A stretch of 64,000 bases of DNA from Lanius collurio (Eukaryota; Chordata; Aves; Passeriformes; Laniidae). The number at the start of each line of letters is the position of its first letter. Positions within the stretch are counted from its first letter, which is position 1. Position numbers and translations under genes: made by a program. Shown one piece after another: positions 1-13,900 of this stretch. The stretch lies in NCBI GenBank assembly GCA_020086605.1, contig JACBWW010000003.1, forward strand, positions 58,825,923 to 58,889,922, in the 5' to 3' direction. Below the pieces are notes generated by a model, which saw nothing but the letters and a program-made list of their open reading frames with translations, had not been told where the DNA came from and made no database searches.

Positions 1-3000
1 TTTCCTTTCTAACCATTGTATTTTCCAGCTGGTAGCGTTGGAATCTCATAAATTCCAAGACTGTGATGTAGACTGTTTTCACTTAGAGTGACTGCTTTTA
101 CATGGGTATAGAGTAGTGCATTTCATGTAAATTATTGCCATTCTTCACAGTGGGGGGCTTCTTTGTGGAATCAGTAAAACTGTTGGCTTTTGGGCTTGGT
201 TACCACCTGATGAAATTAGATGGAGTTGCAGTTCAGCAAGACAGGAGGGTGTAGTAAAGTGATGCTACCCCAGAGCAGAATTTCTTGTTATGATGGAATA
301 AAGAGAGTTTTCTGTAATGTAGGGTAGAAGTGTCCCCTCATTCCCCCACTAGCAGGGCAGCTTTACTGAGGATAATGAGATCTGTATCTCATCATACATA
401 TAAAATTTTACTTATTTATTTAAACACTTTTGAGCCAGGCTACCCTGCTTCTTTTGATTTGTTTGTATAATAATGCCTGGGCAAGTCCTCTTAGGGAAGT
501 GGCTTTGGAACTTGTTTCCTGGGGTGCCAAATGGCAATGTGTATATCATTTTCCAGTGGCTTAAAATCCTTGGTGGCAAATAGTTACTGCCAATCTCCAC
601 TCTGATGTACAAGGCATGTGTCACTTCAAAATGCATATTACTGAACAGGACTCCACCTTGGGGTAATCTGTTTGATATTCCTGTCAGTTCCTAAGTTTTT
701 TGTGAGTAAAGGAGATTAATTATTGGACTTCACAAATTAGGAGATAGTTTGTGTTCTATAAAACTCAGGGAAAAGCAAATAAGTTTCCCTAAATAAGAGG
801 TGAAATTCCTTGAGGAGAATTTTTATGGCTCTTCAACGACATTCCAAAACCTTTTTTTAACCTAGCACTAATTTCCCCAGGTGCTTTCTAGAGTTAATGA
901 AGACAAAGCATACAAGTCTATTTGTATTGACTTAGAAGAACAAAGAGTAACAGCTTGTCTGTTACCAAGGGCACTGCCTACTGTGTTCTTAAATAAATAT
1001 TGTTAGATTAGAATAACGAAGAAAGTTTACTGCCATATTCAGCCTTTTTTCTCTCCTCAAGAAGGAAATAAACAAGCAAACAAAAAAACAGAGGAGATGG
1101 TTTGGTGACTGAATAATGCTTCATATACCTTAGCTATTCTGATGTACCACTTTGGAGTGCAAACTGGTATTGTCTAGAAGAGAAAACTGGACTGTATATG
1201 AAGTAAATATCTTTAAACTGGTGAAAAGTCAGGCAACCTTTGGGAAATTTTGCATAGTATTTTTAGGAAACTCAGTTTAAAGCCTTACAAATTTATAGTC
1301 TGCTTACATTTAAATATATGTGGGGTATGATTGTGGTTCCAAGTAGATTTTGGTTATTTTCTATCCAAAGCTTCAGTGAGATAGAAAGGCAGTGATGTCT
1401 TTGAAGTAAAATTCAAGCCTCTTTACTTGAGCTGTCGGGTTATTTCAGCCTCACAGATTTTGCTTCAGCTGTGGGACTCTTGTGATTGCTTAAAAGTCGG
1501 GGTTTCAAATGAAGCAAATCTCTGTACTGAACATCTTTAAGTAATTTAAAGGCTTGAAAAGATTTGGAAACTCCCACTGTCTTCTGAGTGTGTTTTGCCG
1601 ACTTACAAATACTTGATTTTGGGTGCAGTACGTGCTCTGCTTGGTGCTCTATATTTTAGGAAATAAATGAAACTTTTACTTAGCTGTTTGTCATCTTAAA
1701 TTCATTTTGGACTTTAAACTCCATTTAATTTCTACTAGTAGTTGATTTATTTTTGAAAAGCAAACCTGAAGATGACTCTTTTAGATAAATAATTGTTTGG
1801 GTTTTATTTATGTACTTTTAAGCCTGACATTGAGGTTGCATATAAGTTATTCCTGTGATCTTTTATATGTTGCATTTATAAGTTATGTTACCTTATTTTG
1901 TACAGCAGCAGTGATTATTTTTTTTTTTTTTTAAATTACATAATTGTAACCCTCTTTATGTAAGACAGATACTTAAAAACAGGTAAAATTTGATAGTGGA
2001 TGTATTGAATAGGTGTTGGGAGGTTTTTTATGTAGACCAAATTTCAGGTTGATAAGTCTATTAGGTTCAAAATGGCTTTTTCTAGCATGGAAGATATTTT
2101 TATAGACCATGTGCTAAGATAGCATATGCTGGTGAGGAAACTGAAAAAATGTGGTGGGAAAAAGTGATATCTCCTTGGCTTATGTGTTACAGCATGGCTG
2201 ATGGCTGATTGCAATAAGCTTTTCCTTAGAAATTTATGATAATACTTTATTTCTCTAATTTTCTTGCAGAATTTCAGTAACTGAGTATCATGTAAAACAT
2301 CTCCATTGCTCATGCACAAATAATTAAATGTATTGCTTAGGTCCATAGTGTTTATTACCAGGATAGAAGTGACAAGCTTTAAAATCTTTGACCATGTGGT
2401 CAAAATTTTTTTGGAATAAGAGATCTAATTTATATCCATTATCTATATCCAATTTATGTGTACTTCTAAAGAAAATTTCTTTAGTTGGCAGCTGGTCAAG
2501 TACAACTGGATACATAATTTAGTAAAACTTTCATCTTAATCCATATTTACAAGACTCAGTTAAATACAAAACATTGTAAATTAATTTGGAATGCAGATGG
2601 GGGGATTTTTTTTGTATTTTGCCAATGAGATATTGGGGTTTCATGTGAAAAATAGCAGATAATATGTGGAACCCAGCGTCACCACATTCTAGTTATGTAC
2701 CACAAATGCTTCTTTAGTTGATAGGGTGCTTCCTTTTATAAAGGCAGTTTTTGTGTAGGAGCAGTGAAATAACAATCCCTTCAGTGACAGTGTTGAGCTT
2801 CCTGTGCATGAGGAGGTGGCTGTTACTGCTGGTTGTCATCATTTGTTATTTAAATGAAGATAAGCAACATCCCAAGTGGAAGAATTATCAACCAGTGCCT
2901 GAGACGAGACTTTCACATTTGTTAGTGTTGGCTTATAAAAGCAGTTGATTTGGGCAGAATTGAGGTGCGTAGGAATGTAAAAATAGTATAAAATGTCAAC

Positions 3001-6000
3001 ACTTTGAAATTAAGCAATGTCACAATTAATATTCCCAGTGGGGTACTGTTTGCCTTTTCTGCAGTGTGCTAATCTGAAAGTGTGCAATGGAAATTTACCC
3101 TTATTGCAAGATGCTTCTTCCAGTCCATGTACCCATACAGAATTATGTGCTGGTAGTGATTTATTACAGAATAGAACAATTCCATCTCTGGGATGCCTGC
3201 TCTGTCTTTTTAATAGGAGTTAAAGCTCAGGGAGACAGATTAACACACAGTGCTCTTTCTCATCATGTGGGTTATTAAATTATATTAGAAATTGTGTGTC
3301 TGCATCTGCTAGAATTTGAATGAGTCCTTTATGGTCACTCAAATGTTGCTTCTCCCACTTGTACTTGTGCTCTCTGGGTTTGGAGATCCATGGCTACACT
3401 GTCATGGCCCTGTAAGCCAACATTCCATTGCAGATTTTGTTACTTAACTGTACATGTGGTGGTCAGGAGAATTTTCATCCAAGGGGCACAAAGCAAAATA
3501 GAATGTGAAATTACCCATCCTATTCTGATAAAACTGAAAGTGTCAGGTGACTCTAGGTATTAATAAAGAAACTAAATCACTGATTTTCATTGCTGAGAAA
3601 CTTGTGTTATTTGTTGTGATCATTTTAATACTATATTTGTGAAGTTAGTGTGTTCAGTATTTGAAGCTTTTCTCTTTAGGAAGATTGAAGTGCTTGTCCT
3701 TCTGGTATTTGTTTGTTGAAGTGCATACATAACATTCACACTTCTCATTAAGGCTGTAGTGTGTGGTTTGTAAGAGTCTTATGTTTGTAAGAGATCATGA
3801 CTTCCCATGTGACTGTTTCATAATGAAATACAGTAGCTTGTCCTATAAAAGGTGATAACTGCCAGTATCAGCACCCTCTTTCCCTGTTTGAAACAAGAGA
3901 AAATTGCAGGCTGTAGAAGACAGACTGGGGAGCTCAGACAGAAAAAAGTACTGCTCAGGTCGAGCCTACTGTTCTTACAGGGATATACTTTAAGTAACAT
4001 AACTCAAATACGATTCATGGTGATTGTTCTTGAAAAAGCTGACCAGAGGCCATTAAAAGTTACAATTTTTCTACTAATGTACTTGCTACATAACAGTGAT
4101 AAAACAACATAAATGCATAGAAGAAATTTTGTCCTTGAGTACCTCTATGATTTACTCATATGACTTTGGTACAATCTCTCTCTCTCCCTCCTAATATGAT
4201 CTGAATTTCTTGACTCAGCCTGGAACAAACATCTTCTGAAAAAATAATATGTTTCTTTTTCACTTTGTGATAGATTTATATGTTTTTATACTGATTAAAT
4301 TTTATTGGTTTTAAAGTTAATGGAAATAAGATACTGCCAATGTAAGTTCCTTTCTGTACCTTCTGTGTTATAAAATATAGAAGATGCTTGTCCTGGTAAA
4401 ACTTCCATAGATTACCATTGGATGCTTGCAATCATTTACTGTGGCTGAATGACATATTTACATCTATAAAAGCTTTATAAGTAATTCCTAGGCAAGTGCT
4501 TGGGACTTTCATAGGAGTTTTATCCTTTTTCTAGGTTGACTAATTTTTATATTTGAAGTTTGTTTGAATATACATGCTTAAGAGTAAAATATCCTTTAAC
4601 AACGATAACAAGATCACCACTGCAAAGTAGAGACTGATATGTACTGTAGCAACTTGAAATTTCTATGATGAAATGGAATTTTACACTTTACTGGACGACA
4701 GTGCACAACTCGAAACTGTTACCACAATCAGCTTTCCTGTGGCCTAAATGCTCAGTCATCTGAATGCTAATCCTGGACTGTGCTTCAGAAATGCTGTATG
4801 TTCAGTGGGTGAAACTGTTTTGTTATACACATGAGCTCATAAAAACCCTTTGCCCTCCCTGGATCTTTCACTATGCATGCCATTTTGAAAGGTGTGACTT
4901 CCATGTGTTTGTGTCCCTGCTGCAAAGCTGCCCCTTGATACAGGAGAAGTACTCAGAATGAGGGAGTCCCTGACACTTGCTTGGCCTAAATTCATCACTT
5001 ATACTTACAAAGCAGTTTCTTGGTACAGAAACAATAAATCTTTCTACTAACAAAACAGTTATTAGAGTTTATTAAGCTTTCCTGTTGGAAGAGCCTGTCA
5101 ATAAAATAATTTAGTTCTTCAGATAATATTAATCGATATTAAATGCTAGTATTAAATGCTACATGAAATAATATTCTCGCAGCCATTCCCACAGTGCTCT
5201 GTGTTCTTCACACTTTTTGTTTCTGTTCTTTTCCATGCTTTTATGGAAGTTTTCTGGGTGAATCATTTGTAGGCTTGAGTATTTGAATGTTTGGACTTTT
5301 TTTTAAGTCCTCCATCTTTGTGCCTTGTTGAGATGTAACGACTAATGAAATTCTTGTCTGCAAAAAAAAAAAACCAACCAAAATTGAAGTCTATTTCTGT
5401 TCTGCTAGTAACAATTCCATGAAACAAACTAGGGAGACATACTACATATGAAGCATTTCCCAGGGTTTCTTGGGAAGGAAACGATCATTTTTATTACTCA
5501 CTCTATTGGAGAAAACATAAATGCTGGTTTTTTGACTTCTGTTACTTTCTTACCACCTGAAATACAGGATATTCCTAACAGAAGCACTTGCGAAATGGGC
5601 TCATACTATACAATTTTGCTCCATTTTCAGTAATAGCTGACTGTATTTTTATGAACTGTATCATTTTCAGCTGTTCCTGTAGCTTTTAGGGCATGAACTG
5701 GTACTGCAGCTAAGAGGCATAAGTGTTCTACATAAAACAGAAAAAAAGACTAAACAAAAGAGTAGAAAAAAATGGTGTGTTTTTTTTTTTTTTTTTCTGA
5801 AATACACAGGTTTCACTTTCAGCTTGAAAACCTCAGACTCTCCATAAATCAGTGTGCTGTAGATTATGCTAAAATGCTTTGGGCTTTTCTGGATGTCTGT
5901 GGGTAATGTGCTGATGAAAGCAGGTTTTGCATCATGAAAAATACAAAGGAGATGCCTCAGCCTGCGCTTAGGAATTGATAAAAATGGTGTGAGTAAAAGC

Positions 6001-6339
6001 AGAGGGGTCTTAATGGGACATCACTCTGCTTCAGGGCAGAAGCAGCGCGGTGTGCAGCCTTTCCTGACAATGTTTTGTTTCACTTTTTATTTCCCTCTGT
6101 AGTCTATTCTTAGAACTGTCAGTGATGGAGAATCCAAAAGGTCTTAAAGGCAGTCTGCTTACTTTAGAAAGAGGGTTTTCAGTGTCTCATTTACTCTTTG
6201 CTTCAGTGCAAGCCTATTACTGCTTTTCCTGTTAATATTGGACATAAAGACCAATTTATTTCTCCTCTTGTTATAGCTGTCTTCTGTACGTTTTAAGACT
6301 GATACCTTTCAGGCAGCTGTGGTCTTGGTAATTTCATGT
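1..6339 (+). other. EFR3A: EFR3A intron, 5' part
   Basis: AT-rich DNA with no recognised exon. The exon that should precede FVKFANIEE (human LLESGEPKLQVLGTNS region) was looked for and not found, so it lies upstream of the window. T runs occur at about 1919-1932 and 5780-5796. Confidence 0.7.
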
Positions 6340-7195
6340 ATTTCATTCCTCTTTTACAGGTAGTTATCTAAAGTTTTGTTTATCTCCTGAATAATTTGAG
6401 GACTGTATCAGTTTTTCACCATTTTCAACTATGATGTTTCAACTGGATGCACCGCTTCATTTAAGGGCTTATTTGGTCCAATTAGATGGCAGAAGTTTCT
6501 TTATCAGTATCATGAGTAATGCAGATGTATCACAGTACATTATTCTGTTTTTCATGCCATTGTATTGGCATTGACTAAGTTCCTTTTCTTCATTCAGGTG
6601 GTTTTGACTTGTATTTGTACAACTGTCTTAAAATGCTGGTTTGCAATAACCACTCCCAAATTGCTTCCTTGATTGTTCAGGTCCTATTTTCGATTGCTCA
6701 AAAACCAGGCATCAAGTGTGCCTACAGCTCTGGCCATCTTAGTGTTCTTTGCAAATTCAGTGAGCCCAGCCTGTCATCTAAGTCTTTAGTGAAGCTCAAA
6801 TCATATGTTTGTACTGTTATGATTTACAAGCGCTTCCTTATTGTTTCCAAACTCTTACACATCTCTTTTATAGAGTATTCTTTTGACAGTGTTTTTCTAG
6901 CTTTCCTTTGAAAATTTTGTGGGTTTTTTGTCAACAGCATCACTGAAGTTTTGACAGATGCTGCTGCATCTGGATGCACAAAATTTATTTACTTATCATA
7001 GGAATTTGTGTGATTTGTTCTTGACAAATCCTTGTTGACTGTTACTTATCCCTTCGATACTTTGTAGATGTTGGCAAATTGGCATTTTTTTCCAGTGTTT
7101 TTCTGTGAACTGACTAGAGTTGACTGGATTATAATTCCCTGAGTCCTCCTTTTTCCCTTTTGTCAGGATAGAATTGACACAATGCCTCCAAATTT
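6340..7195 (-). mobile_element. Old, decayed CR1-type LINE, minus orientation
   Basis: Words typical of antisense CR1 reverse-transcriptase sequence are visible, for example gacaaatccttgttgactgt, then ggattataattccctgagtc and ctcctttttcccttttg near 7020-7165. The copy is badly diverged with no long open frame, so it is much older than the other CR1 copies here. The left boundary is approximate. Confidence 0.55.
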
Positions 7196-7265
7196 ATTTC
7201 CCTTGAATTTTGGTGTGTCAGAATGTTGCTAAGTAACCTGGTAGTGACAGTATTGCATTTGACTG

Positions 7266-7578
7266 ATTGGGCTGCTCTCTACAACTGCCTGAGAGAGGGT
7301 GTAGTGAAGTGGGTGTCAGGCTGTCCTCCCAAGTTGCAAGAGAGGGGATGAGAGGAAACAGCCTCAAGTTGTGCCAGGGGAGGTTTTGATTGGACATTAA
7401 GGGAAATTTCTTCTCTGAAGGAGTTACCAGCATTGGAACAGGCTGCCTGGGGAGGTGGCTGAGTCACCATCCCTGGAGTTATGTAAAGCATGTTTTAGTG
7501 GTGCATTTGGCAGTGTTGGGCAAAGGATTGGACCTGATGATCCTAAGGGTCTTTCCCAACCTGAATGATTCTGACAGT
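7266..7578 (+). mobile_element. CR1 LINE 3' fragment, plus orientation
   Basis: The end of CR1 ORF2 and its 3' UTR are recognisable: ggctgctctctacaactgcc, cctcaagttgtgccagggga, attggaacaggctgcctggg, accatccctggag and ttggacctgatgatcctaag, ending in cctgaatgattctgac. It lies 289 bp before an EFR3A exon, in the sense orientation. Confidence 0.85.
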
Positions 7579-7866
7579 TGATGACAGTTACTGTTCAAGT
7601 GTTAGATGTTTCCATATTGCTTAGTATGTTGTATTTCATCCAGTTTCACCCTTCCTTAACTATCTAAATTAAGTTCTTGTGGAAAGACCTTAAAAAGAAA
7701 ACCTTCCTATTAAAATCTTTCTTCTCTGAAGTTCTAATGTGTTGTCAAAATTGGATTCTTACTTTAATACAGTTATTTTATGTTACTTGTTAAATGAAGC
7801 TTAGTGGTCATTATTCTCTTTTGGGAAATTGGTATTAAAAGCTTTTTTGATGTATTTTATTTTCAG

Positions 7867-7988
7867 TTTGTCAAATTTGCCAACATTGAGGAAGACACAC
7901 CTTCGTATCACAGACGCTACGACTTCTTTGTGTCCCGGTTCAGTGCCATGTGTCATTCCTGTGACCAGGATCCAGAAGTACAAACTGA
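7867..7988 (+). CDS. EFR3A: EFR3A exon (FVKFANIEEDT...)
   Basis: First EFR3A exon in the window, 122 nt, between the acceptor ttttattttcag and the donor GA|gtaagag. It starts in phase 0 with FVKFANIEEDTPSYHRRYDF and ends in CDQDPEVQTE with the last codon split 2+1. It is in the most conserved part of the N-terminal EFR3 helical domain. The segment CDQDPEVQ replaces the human CHSDPEIR. Confidence 0.96.
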
Positions 7989-10900
7989 GTAAGAGCCATT
8001 CTGTAGGACTTACTGAAAACTGTTGACACATTAGTATTGTCTGTAATACAGCTTTTTATTAAGGTGTTTATTGGAGTAGTTAATTCATATGAAGAAATTG
8101 ACAGTCTGACTTTTTGCACCAAATATTGCAAATTTTAGATAGCTAGAACTTCTAGGATATTTAGGTGTAATTTTAGCTCAATAATGCCTGCTGGATTGTG
8201 TGGATTCTCTCCAGAAAGGCACCACTTATTAATGTAAATGTGCGAGTTCATAACTTACTTGGGATATTAAGAAGGCTACTTACATGAAAAACAAAAACAT
8301 ATATATTAAATCTGCTCTTTGAGAATTACTCATTAAAACTGGGTTTTCTTAGATGTCTGAAGTATGCTAGTGTGTGTGAAGCTCAAGAGCCTCCATGAAT
8401 GGTAATTCCAGTTTTTCCCACTCTTAGTAATTGCCGCAGTTTGTTTTCCTGTGGCTCCCCCTGGAGGATGTGTCCTTCCCAGGAGCAGCTTTTCTAGTTG
8501 TTTATACAAGCCTCTTGTTTCCTGCTTTGTGTGTAATCCTATATAAACTATCTCAAAAGGTCTAGAATGATGTTGGATTCATATTGAATGCACAAGGCTT
8601 TGTTCAGGGATAGCTAAAATACAAGCAGCTACAGGTATTTACAAATTGAAATCTAAACAAGAATGTTAACTATAGAACTTGGTTACCTCTGTATCTCATC
8701 TTAGATATGTTTTAATTCAGCGAATTTGGTTGAGCAAGGGCTAGTTAAGTGTTTTCCATACTTGAATCAAGATTTAAAAAATGAGGGATGGATTTTATAT
8801 AAATACTTAAAAAATTTAGTGAGGCTTATGCTTATTTCATTTGACAGCTGTACCAGCTTTCTTTTACTTGTTTTCAGGAAGTAAATTCACTTCCTACCAT
8901 TTATTATAATGAATGATTTGCTATTATCACTTAAAAAATAAAATTCTATTATTCATTTCATTGCACGGATTCTCCTGCAAGCTATTTTTGTTTAATAAAA
9001 TAATGACAGTAGCTAGCAGCTAGACCAAGTCTTTTTTTTTTGAACTTACATTATTTTTTTCTTTCTGTTGTTTCATTATTTTTGATTAGTTCTCAGTTGA
9101 TTTCATTCAAATGGTTTTAGAATAAAAGTGGTAGTTCCTTTTGTGCATTAGGCTTAAGTTGAGAGAATTATCCTTTGCTTTCCCATCTTGTGACTAATCC
9201 ATAGCTTTAATCACAACTTCTAAGACACGATCACCTGGCTATGCTAGATATTATTCAGCTGCATTGTGGGAACTTCACATTTTTCTTCAGCTCTGGAATA
9301 GGCTGAGACTGTGCAAAGTTTCAACTGATGAATGCTAAATTGGGTAGAGTTGGTGGGTTTCATCCACATGACTCTTGTCAGAGGTGATGTACAAAGTTTA
9401 AGTCTTTATTGCTCAGGATCAGCTTTATCCTTACATGCCATCTTCTGTTCAGTTGTTTGTTTTGTCAGCTTCCTTACTGCTTTAAAGGTGTTCAGAGAAA
9501 CCATGGGACACCTTGGTGATTGACCAACTTCCCAACTGCTCCTTGTGAGAACCTACTGGAATTCCACACTACTTAATTACTGCTGCCCAGTAGGTGCAGA
9601 GCCATTCTGGGAGGACCTTTGTTTCTCAGCCTCAGTAATTCCTCTTTTCCTTCCTCAGGATCCGAATTGCTGGAATCAGGGGCATTCAGGGAGTAGTTAG
9701 AAAAACAGTTAATGATGAACTTCGAGCAACTATATGGGAACCGCAGCACATGGACAAGATAGTGCCATCATTGTTGTTCAACATGCAGAAAATAGAAGAT
9801 ATTGACAGGTAATTTTATTCCTTGTCACTGATGTGGTTTTTTTAAGCAATCTCTAGGCTAAGTTTTTATGATGGGTATTTTTTCTTTTCTTTTTAGTGGA
9901 AGCAACAACTCAGCTTTTCTAGCTGAGACGGCTTGAAGCAGATAGTTTTTAATGTTTCCTGTCCTAAAATCTTTTCAAGCACTTTTTTCACTTATTCAGG
10001 ATTCTAGTAGCCTAAAAGTTGTTCCAGAAATTGTTTATCCATATATTGACTTGATAAAAATTATAAACTCTATTTTTTATTGGATCAGAGGCAGGGATGA
10101 GTAAGCAAACGCTTTTACCTGACTCAAATGATTTTGCTACTTAGATTTGTTAAGAGTTCAGGGTTTATTTCCTTTAGCCATTAGTAAGAACTGCTTATCC
10201 TGGCTGAGACAGTACTCAGAGTAAGGAATTAAAGTTTTGTTTATGTACAGACTCGTTTCTCTTTTTTGCTTTCAGTTACTCCTAGTCATATTACTTGCTA
10301 CATTTGCAGAAGGATCTTCAGAAAGATCTCTGTGACAATTAAAATTGAAGAGATGCCAGTCACCTTACAATTGAAAAGTCACTTTTCTTTTTGGTCCATG
10401 GTTAAAAACTGTATAGGTGTAAAAACGGTTTATTGGTAGCACTGGAAAATTTTCATAAAACCAACTTCAGCTGTGCAAACAGATTGAATATTCATTCCAT
10501 GTTCAATTCTGGCTGCTTCAAAACTTGCCTGCCAAGAGGCTCAGGAGCCTTCTTATAACAGCAAGCTTTTCATGCTTCCACTCAGCTTTCTAAATCTGTC
10601 AGTTTCTCTTTTTTGGTTAGAGTTTTGGCATTTATTTTGCAATTCCTCAGGTTTATTTTTGTTCCATTATTTCTAGCTCCTAGTGCCTGTCTCATTGCTA
10701 AAGCAAATTTTCAGACTAAATAACTAAAATCAGTAGTTGTCTGTCTGTCCATGCTTTTATCTATTTACTGCATATAACTGAGAGCTCACACAATATCTAC
10801 AGAAATATTCACTTGAATTTTACATCGAAGAGTGATCTGAGTAAGAGACAAAGTTTTCTGAAGCTGCTCTTTGAACAAGGAGAGCCTGGTTTGCCTTTGC

Positions 10901-13900
10901 TTACTCTTACAGGGCTTCTAGCTGCAGGTGGGCCCTCTCCTTTGTTACTCTCTACAGTGCCCTTAGGCATACACTTTCCTTTTTATAGCAGAAGTAAATT
11001 GACTACTGATGGAAAAACTGACTGAAGTAGGATTTGGATTAACCACTTAAAGTGGATCGGTTTATATGTACTGCAGGAGTGATTTTTGTCATCTATTGAG
11101 GAATGCAATAGTAGTGGTAGAAAAACAAATATGTCAAAAAGCAACTTAAATTTCTGAACTGTTTGCTTGAAACCTGTCCTATAATACACATTGAACATTA
11201 AAAAAAAGACTAACAATTTTCCAAGTGGTGATTAGGGGCCATGTGTGATGTGCATGATAGAAAAGCTGAAAACAGTATTTGTAAATTGTTACCTGCTGGT
11301 CTTAAATGATGTTACAGACAATTTCTCATTTTATTTTATGTGTGACTTCATATTTGTGGAGCATAGGGACATCTTGAAGAGTGGGAGTAAGAAGCATATT
11401 GTTCTGGCAGATGGAATCAAAGCATTCTTTGAGAAAGAGCAGAAATTCCAGAAAATACCCCCAATTTAAGTCCATAGAAAAAAAAAAAAAAATTGTTTGA
11501 AGCTGAAGTACATGTAGGAAAAGCTTACCTTGAAAGTCAGTGTAATTTTAGCTTGTGGAACCTTAATAGCTTAATTTAAGATCATTTTGAGTACATAATA
11601 GATGAGACACTTCATAGAGTTAAGAATTTACTATGTAAAAAACATGGTAAAAAGATAATTGTATTTGTGGATGTCATTATTTGTTAGTATATCTGAATGC
11701 ACATTCTAGTTACATGTCTATCAGACATTATGTGATGTGTATGTCTATTTATGTGCATCCCTAAAATAGGGAAGGGATGTATGAAATCAATAATCCACTT
11801 ACTTTGTAATATATTCCTCATAATAACTGTGGAGCTAAACCTTCCAGCCTTATTTCAGGCAGAGGGACACTCTAGCACTTGTTGTAAACTTGATTTCAAA
11901 TTCTTCTGTTATATCTGTAATGTTCCTTCAAATTTTGCTATAGAGGTAGGTTAGAATTTATTTCTTTCTCAGGGTAAGTGAATCATAGTCAAACATTCCT
12001 GTACCTACTCTGCTCAAAAGTAGTGGTTGTCTTACTTTACATGTCCTGTCATATTTTTTGGCCAATCCTGGGTTTGTGACATTAAAGAAGTCTCATTAAG
12101 TTGTTGAGTTGCTCTGAGCTAGTTTAAGTCTGTGATTAGGTATTGGCTATGGAAACTGCTGTATTTCAACACATCCTCCTTCTACTTCCTTGTTGCCACT
12201 TCTGCTAGAGATTGCCCACAAAAAAAGCCAGTAGAGCAGCCAAAGCGAGGTGTCCTTGCCCATTTCATCGCAAAGCGTATTTTCAGCTCTCTTACAGTAG
12301 TACGAAAGGTCTAGGTGCAGAAGAATACTACTATTTTTTTTCTTAACTGTTGCTATTGGATTTCTCAGAGGTTTTCTGATATTTCTGTAAAAACCAAATC
12401 AGTGAAACAAAATGAGTATGAGTTGCTCATTTGAATCTAGAAACTTAAGAGGCTGTAAAAAAGCTTTCCTCTAAAACTAAAAAGAGTATTCAATATTCAT
12501 TGTCTTATTATCTGACAATGCCAAGGAACACTTACTTTGAGAAATACTTTGAGGTAGGTGCTGTTAAAGTTCAAAATAAAATGTTATTCCTAAAGACAAT
12601 GCAAAATAATTTTAGGCATTCTGAGGCAATCAAAGAGTAAGATTTTACACTAGGAAGATTCATCTAAAAAAAGACTCCAGGCAGTGCTGAGAAGTCACGT
12701 TCTGTAGGTTTGCATATACAAGCATTTAAAACATAACTTATTCTTACTTTATTTTAACTGTAATTCTTTCAGATAGACTTAGCTCTGTGTGCTGTGCAGC
12801 CTGCTTTCTTTTTCCTCCCCACATACCACTTTTACAATGCTGTTGTATGTTAGGGAATCTATGTCAAAACAGCAATGGAAATGACAATCCTGCACTGTCT
12901 CTTGTACTTTCTCTGTGCTGTGAGTGTCCATCTCCCTTGATCAGAGTCCAGGCAGTACAGGGGAAGGAAAAAACGGGGAGATTGAGTGGCACAGCAGTTG
13001 GATAAAGCTGGAGTTTAGTGGTACTTGTGGTGGATTATATACAAATTGTCAAATCTTTTAAAATTCTGATCATGCTGCACTTGTAAAACTGTTTTTCCTT
13101 AGTTATCTAACAGGGTTCCTGAGGCTCTTCTGTTATTAAAATCTGATGAACTAGCACTGTTGTGGTAACTCCTGAAACACTGATGTTTCCAGAGGCAACA
13201 GGATTTTCATAAAGCAAATTTCAGATTTCAGTAGTATTGAAACACTAGAAAATCCTTTGCCATCAGATGATACGTTATTACTGTGACATTAACATGTTCA
13301 TTTAATGAGTGAGATTTCAATTTGCAACTTTTTATAATGCTCTGAAGCTAAGGTTTTATGGTACTTAACTAAACTGGATGCTCTTAGTGGGCACTTTAAA
13401 ACATATTTACCAGACACTGCAGAACTGAAATTGTATTTAAGGATTTAGCATACTGATTTCTGCAGTCTAAAATTAAAAGTGCATAATGTTAATGTAGGCA
13501 AATTAATCTTCAGTTAAGTTTCTATAATGTGTTTTGTGAGAGAAGATAAAAAGGTTGCCACCTGTACAATGACTCTTGATAAGTGATGGAGCTACCTCAG
13601 AGGGAGCTGTTTGCTTTCCTTCTGAAACCTGTTTTCACCACAGTGCCCACAGCAAGGGGCTCAGCAGTGCCCTGCCCACAGTAATGGTGGAAAGGGGCAG
13701 TTAAAAGGTGACCAACTCCTACACTGTCTGTTTAGAGGTAACTGTGTGGGTAATAATGTTCTAATTAGTTCACTCAGACATTTTCTTTCAACTCACAAGC
13801 CATCTGTTTGTGCAGAAGTATTGGAGTTTCATGTAATGCTCACCCACACATTATGGACTCAGTAGGTAACTTGAGCAAAATTGCTTAGATTCTGTCTTAA

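Noticed and set aside
2044..2515. Overlapping minus-strand open frames of 119 and 63 residues in the first EFR3A intron
   Set aside because: They are AT-rich frames without splice context, known motifs or repeats, and are best explained by chance.
6609..6911. 100-residue open frame on the plus strand
   Set aside because: It lies in old antisense LINE sequence and shows no domain or codon pattern of a gene.
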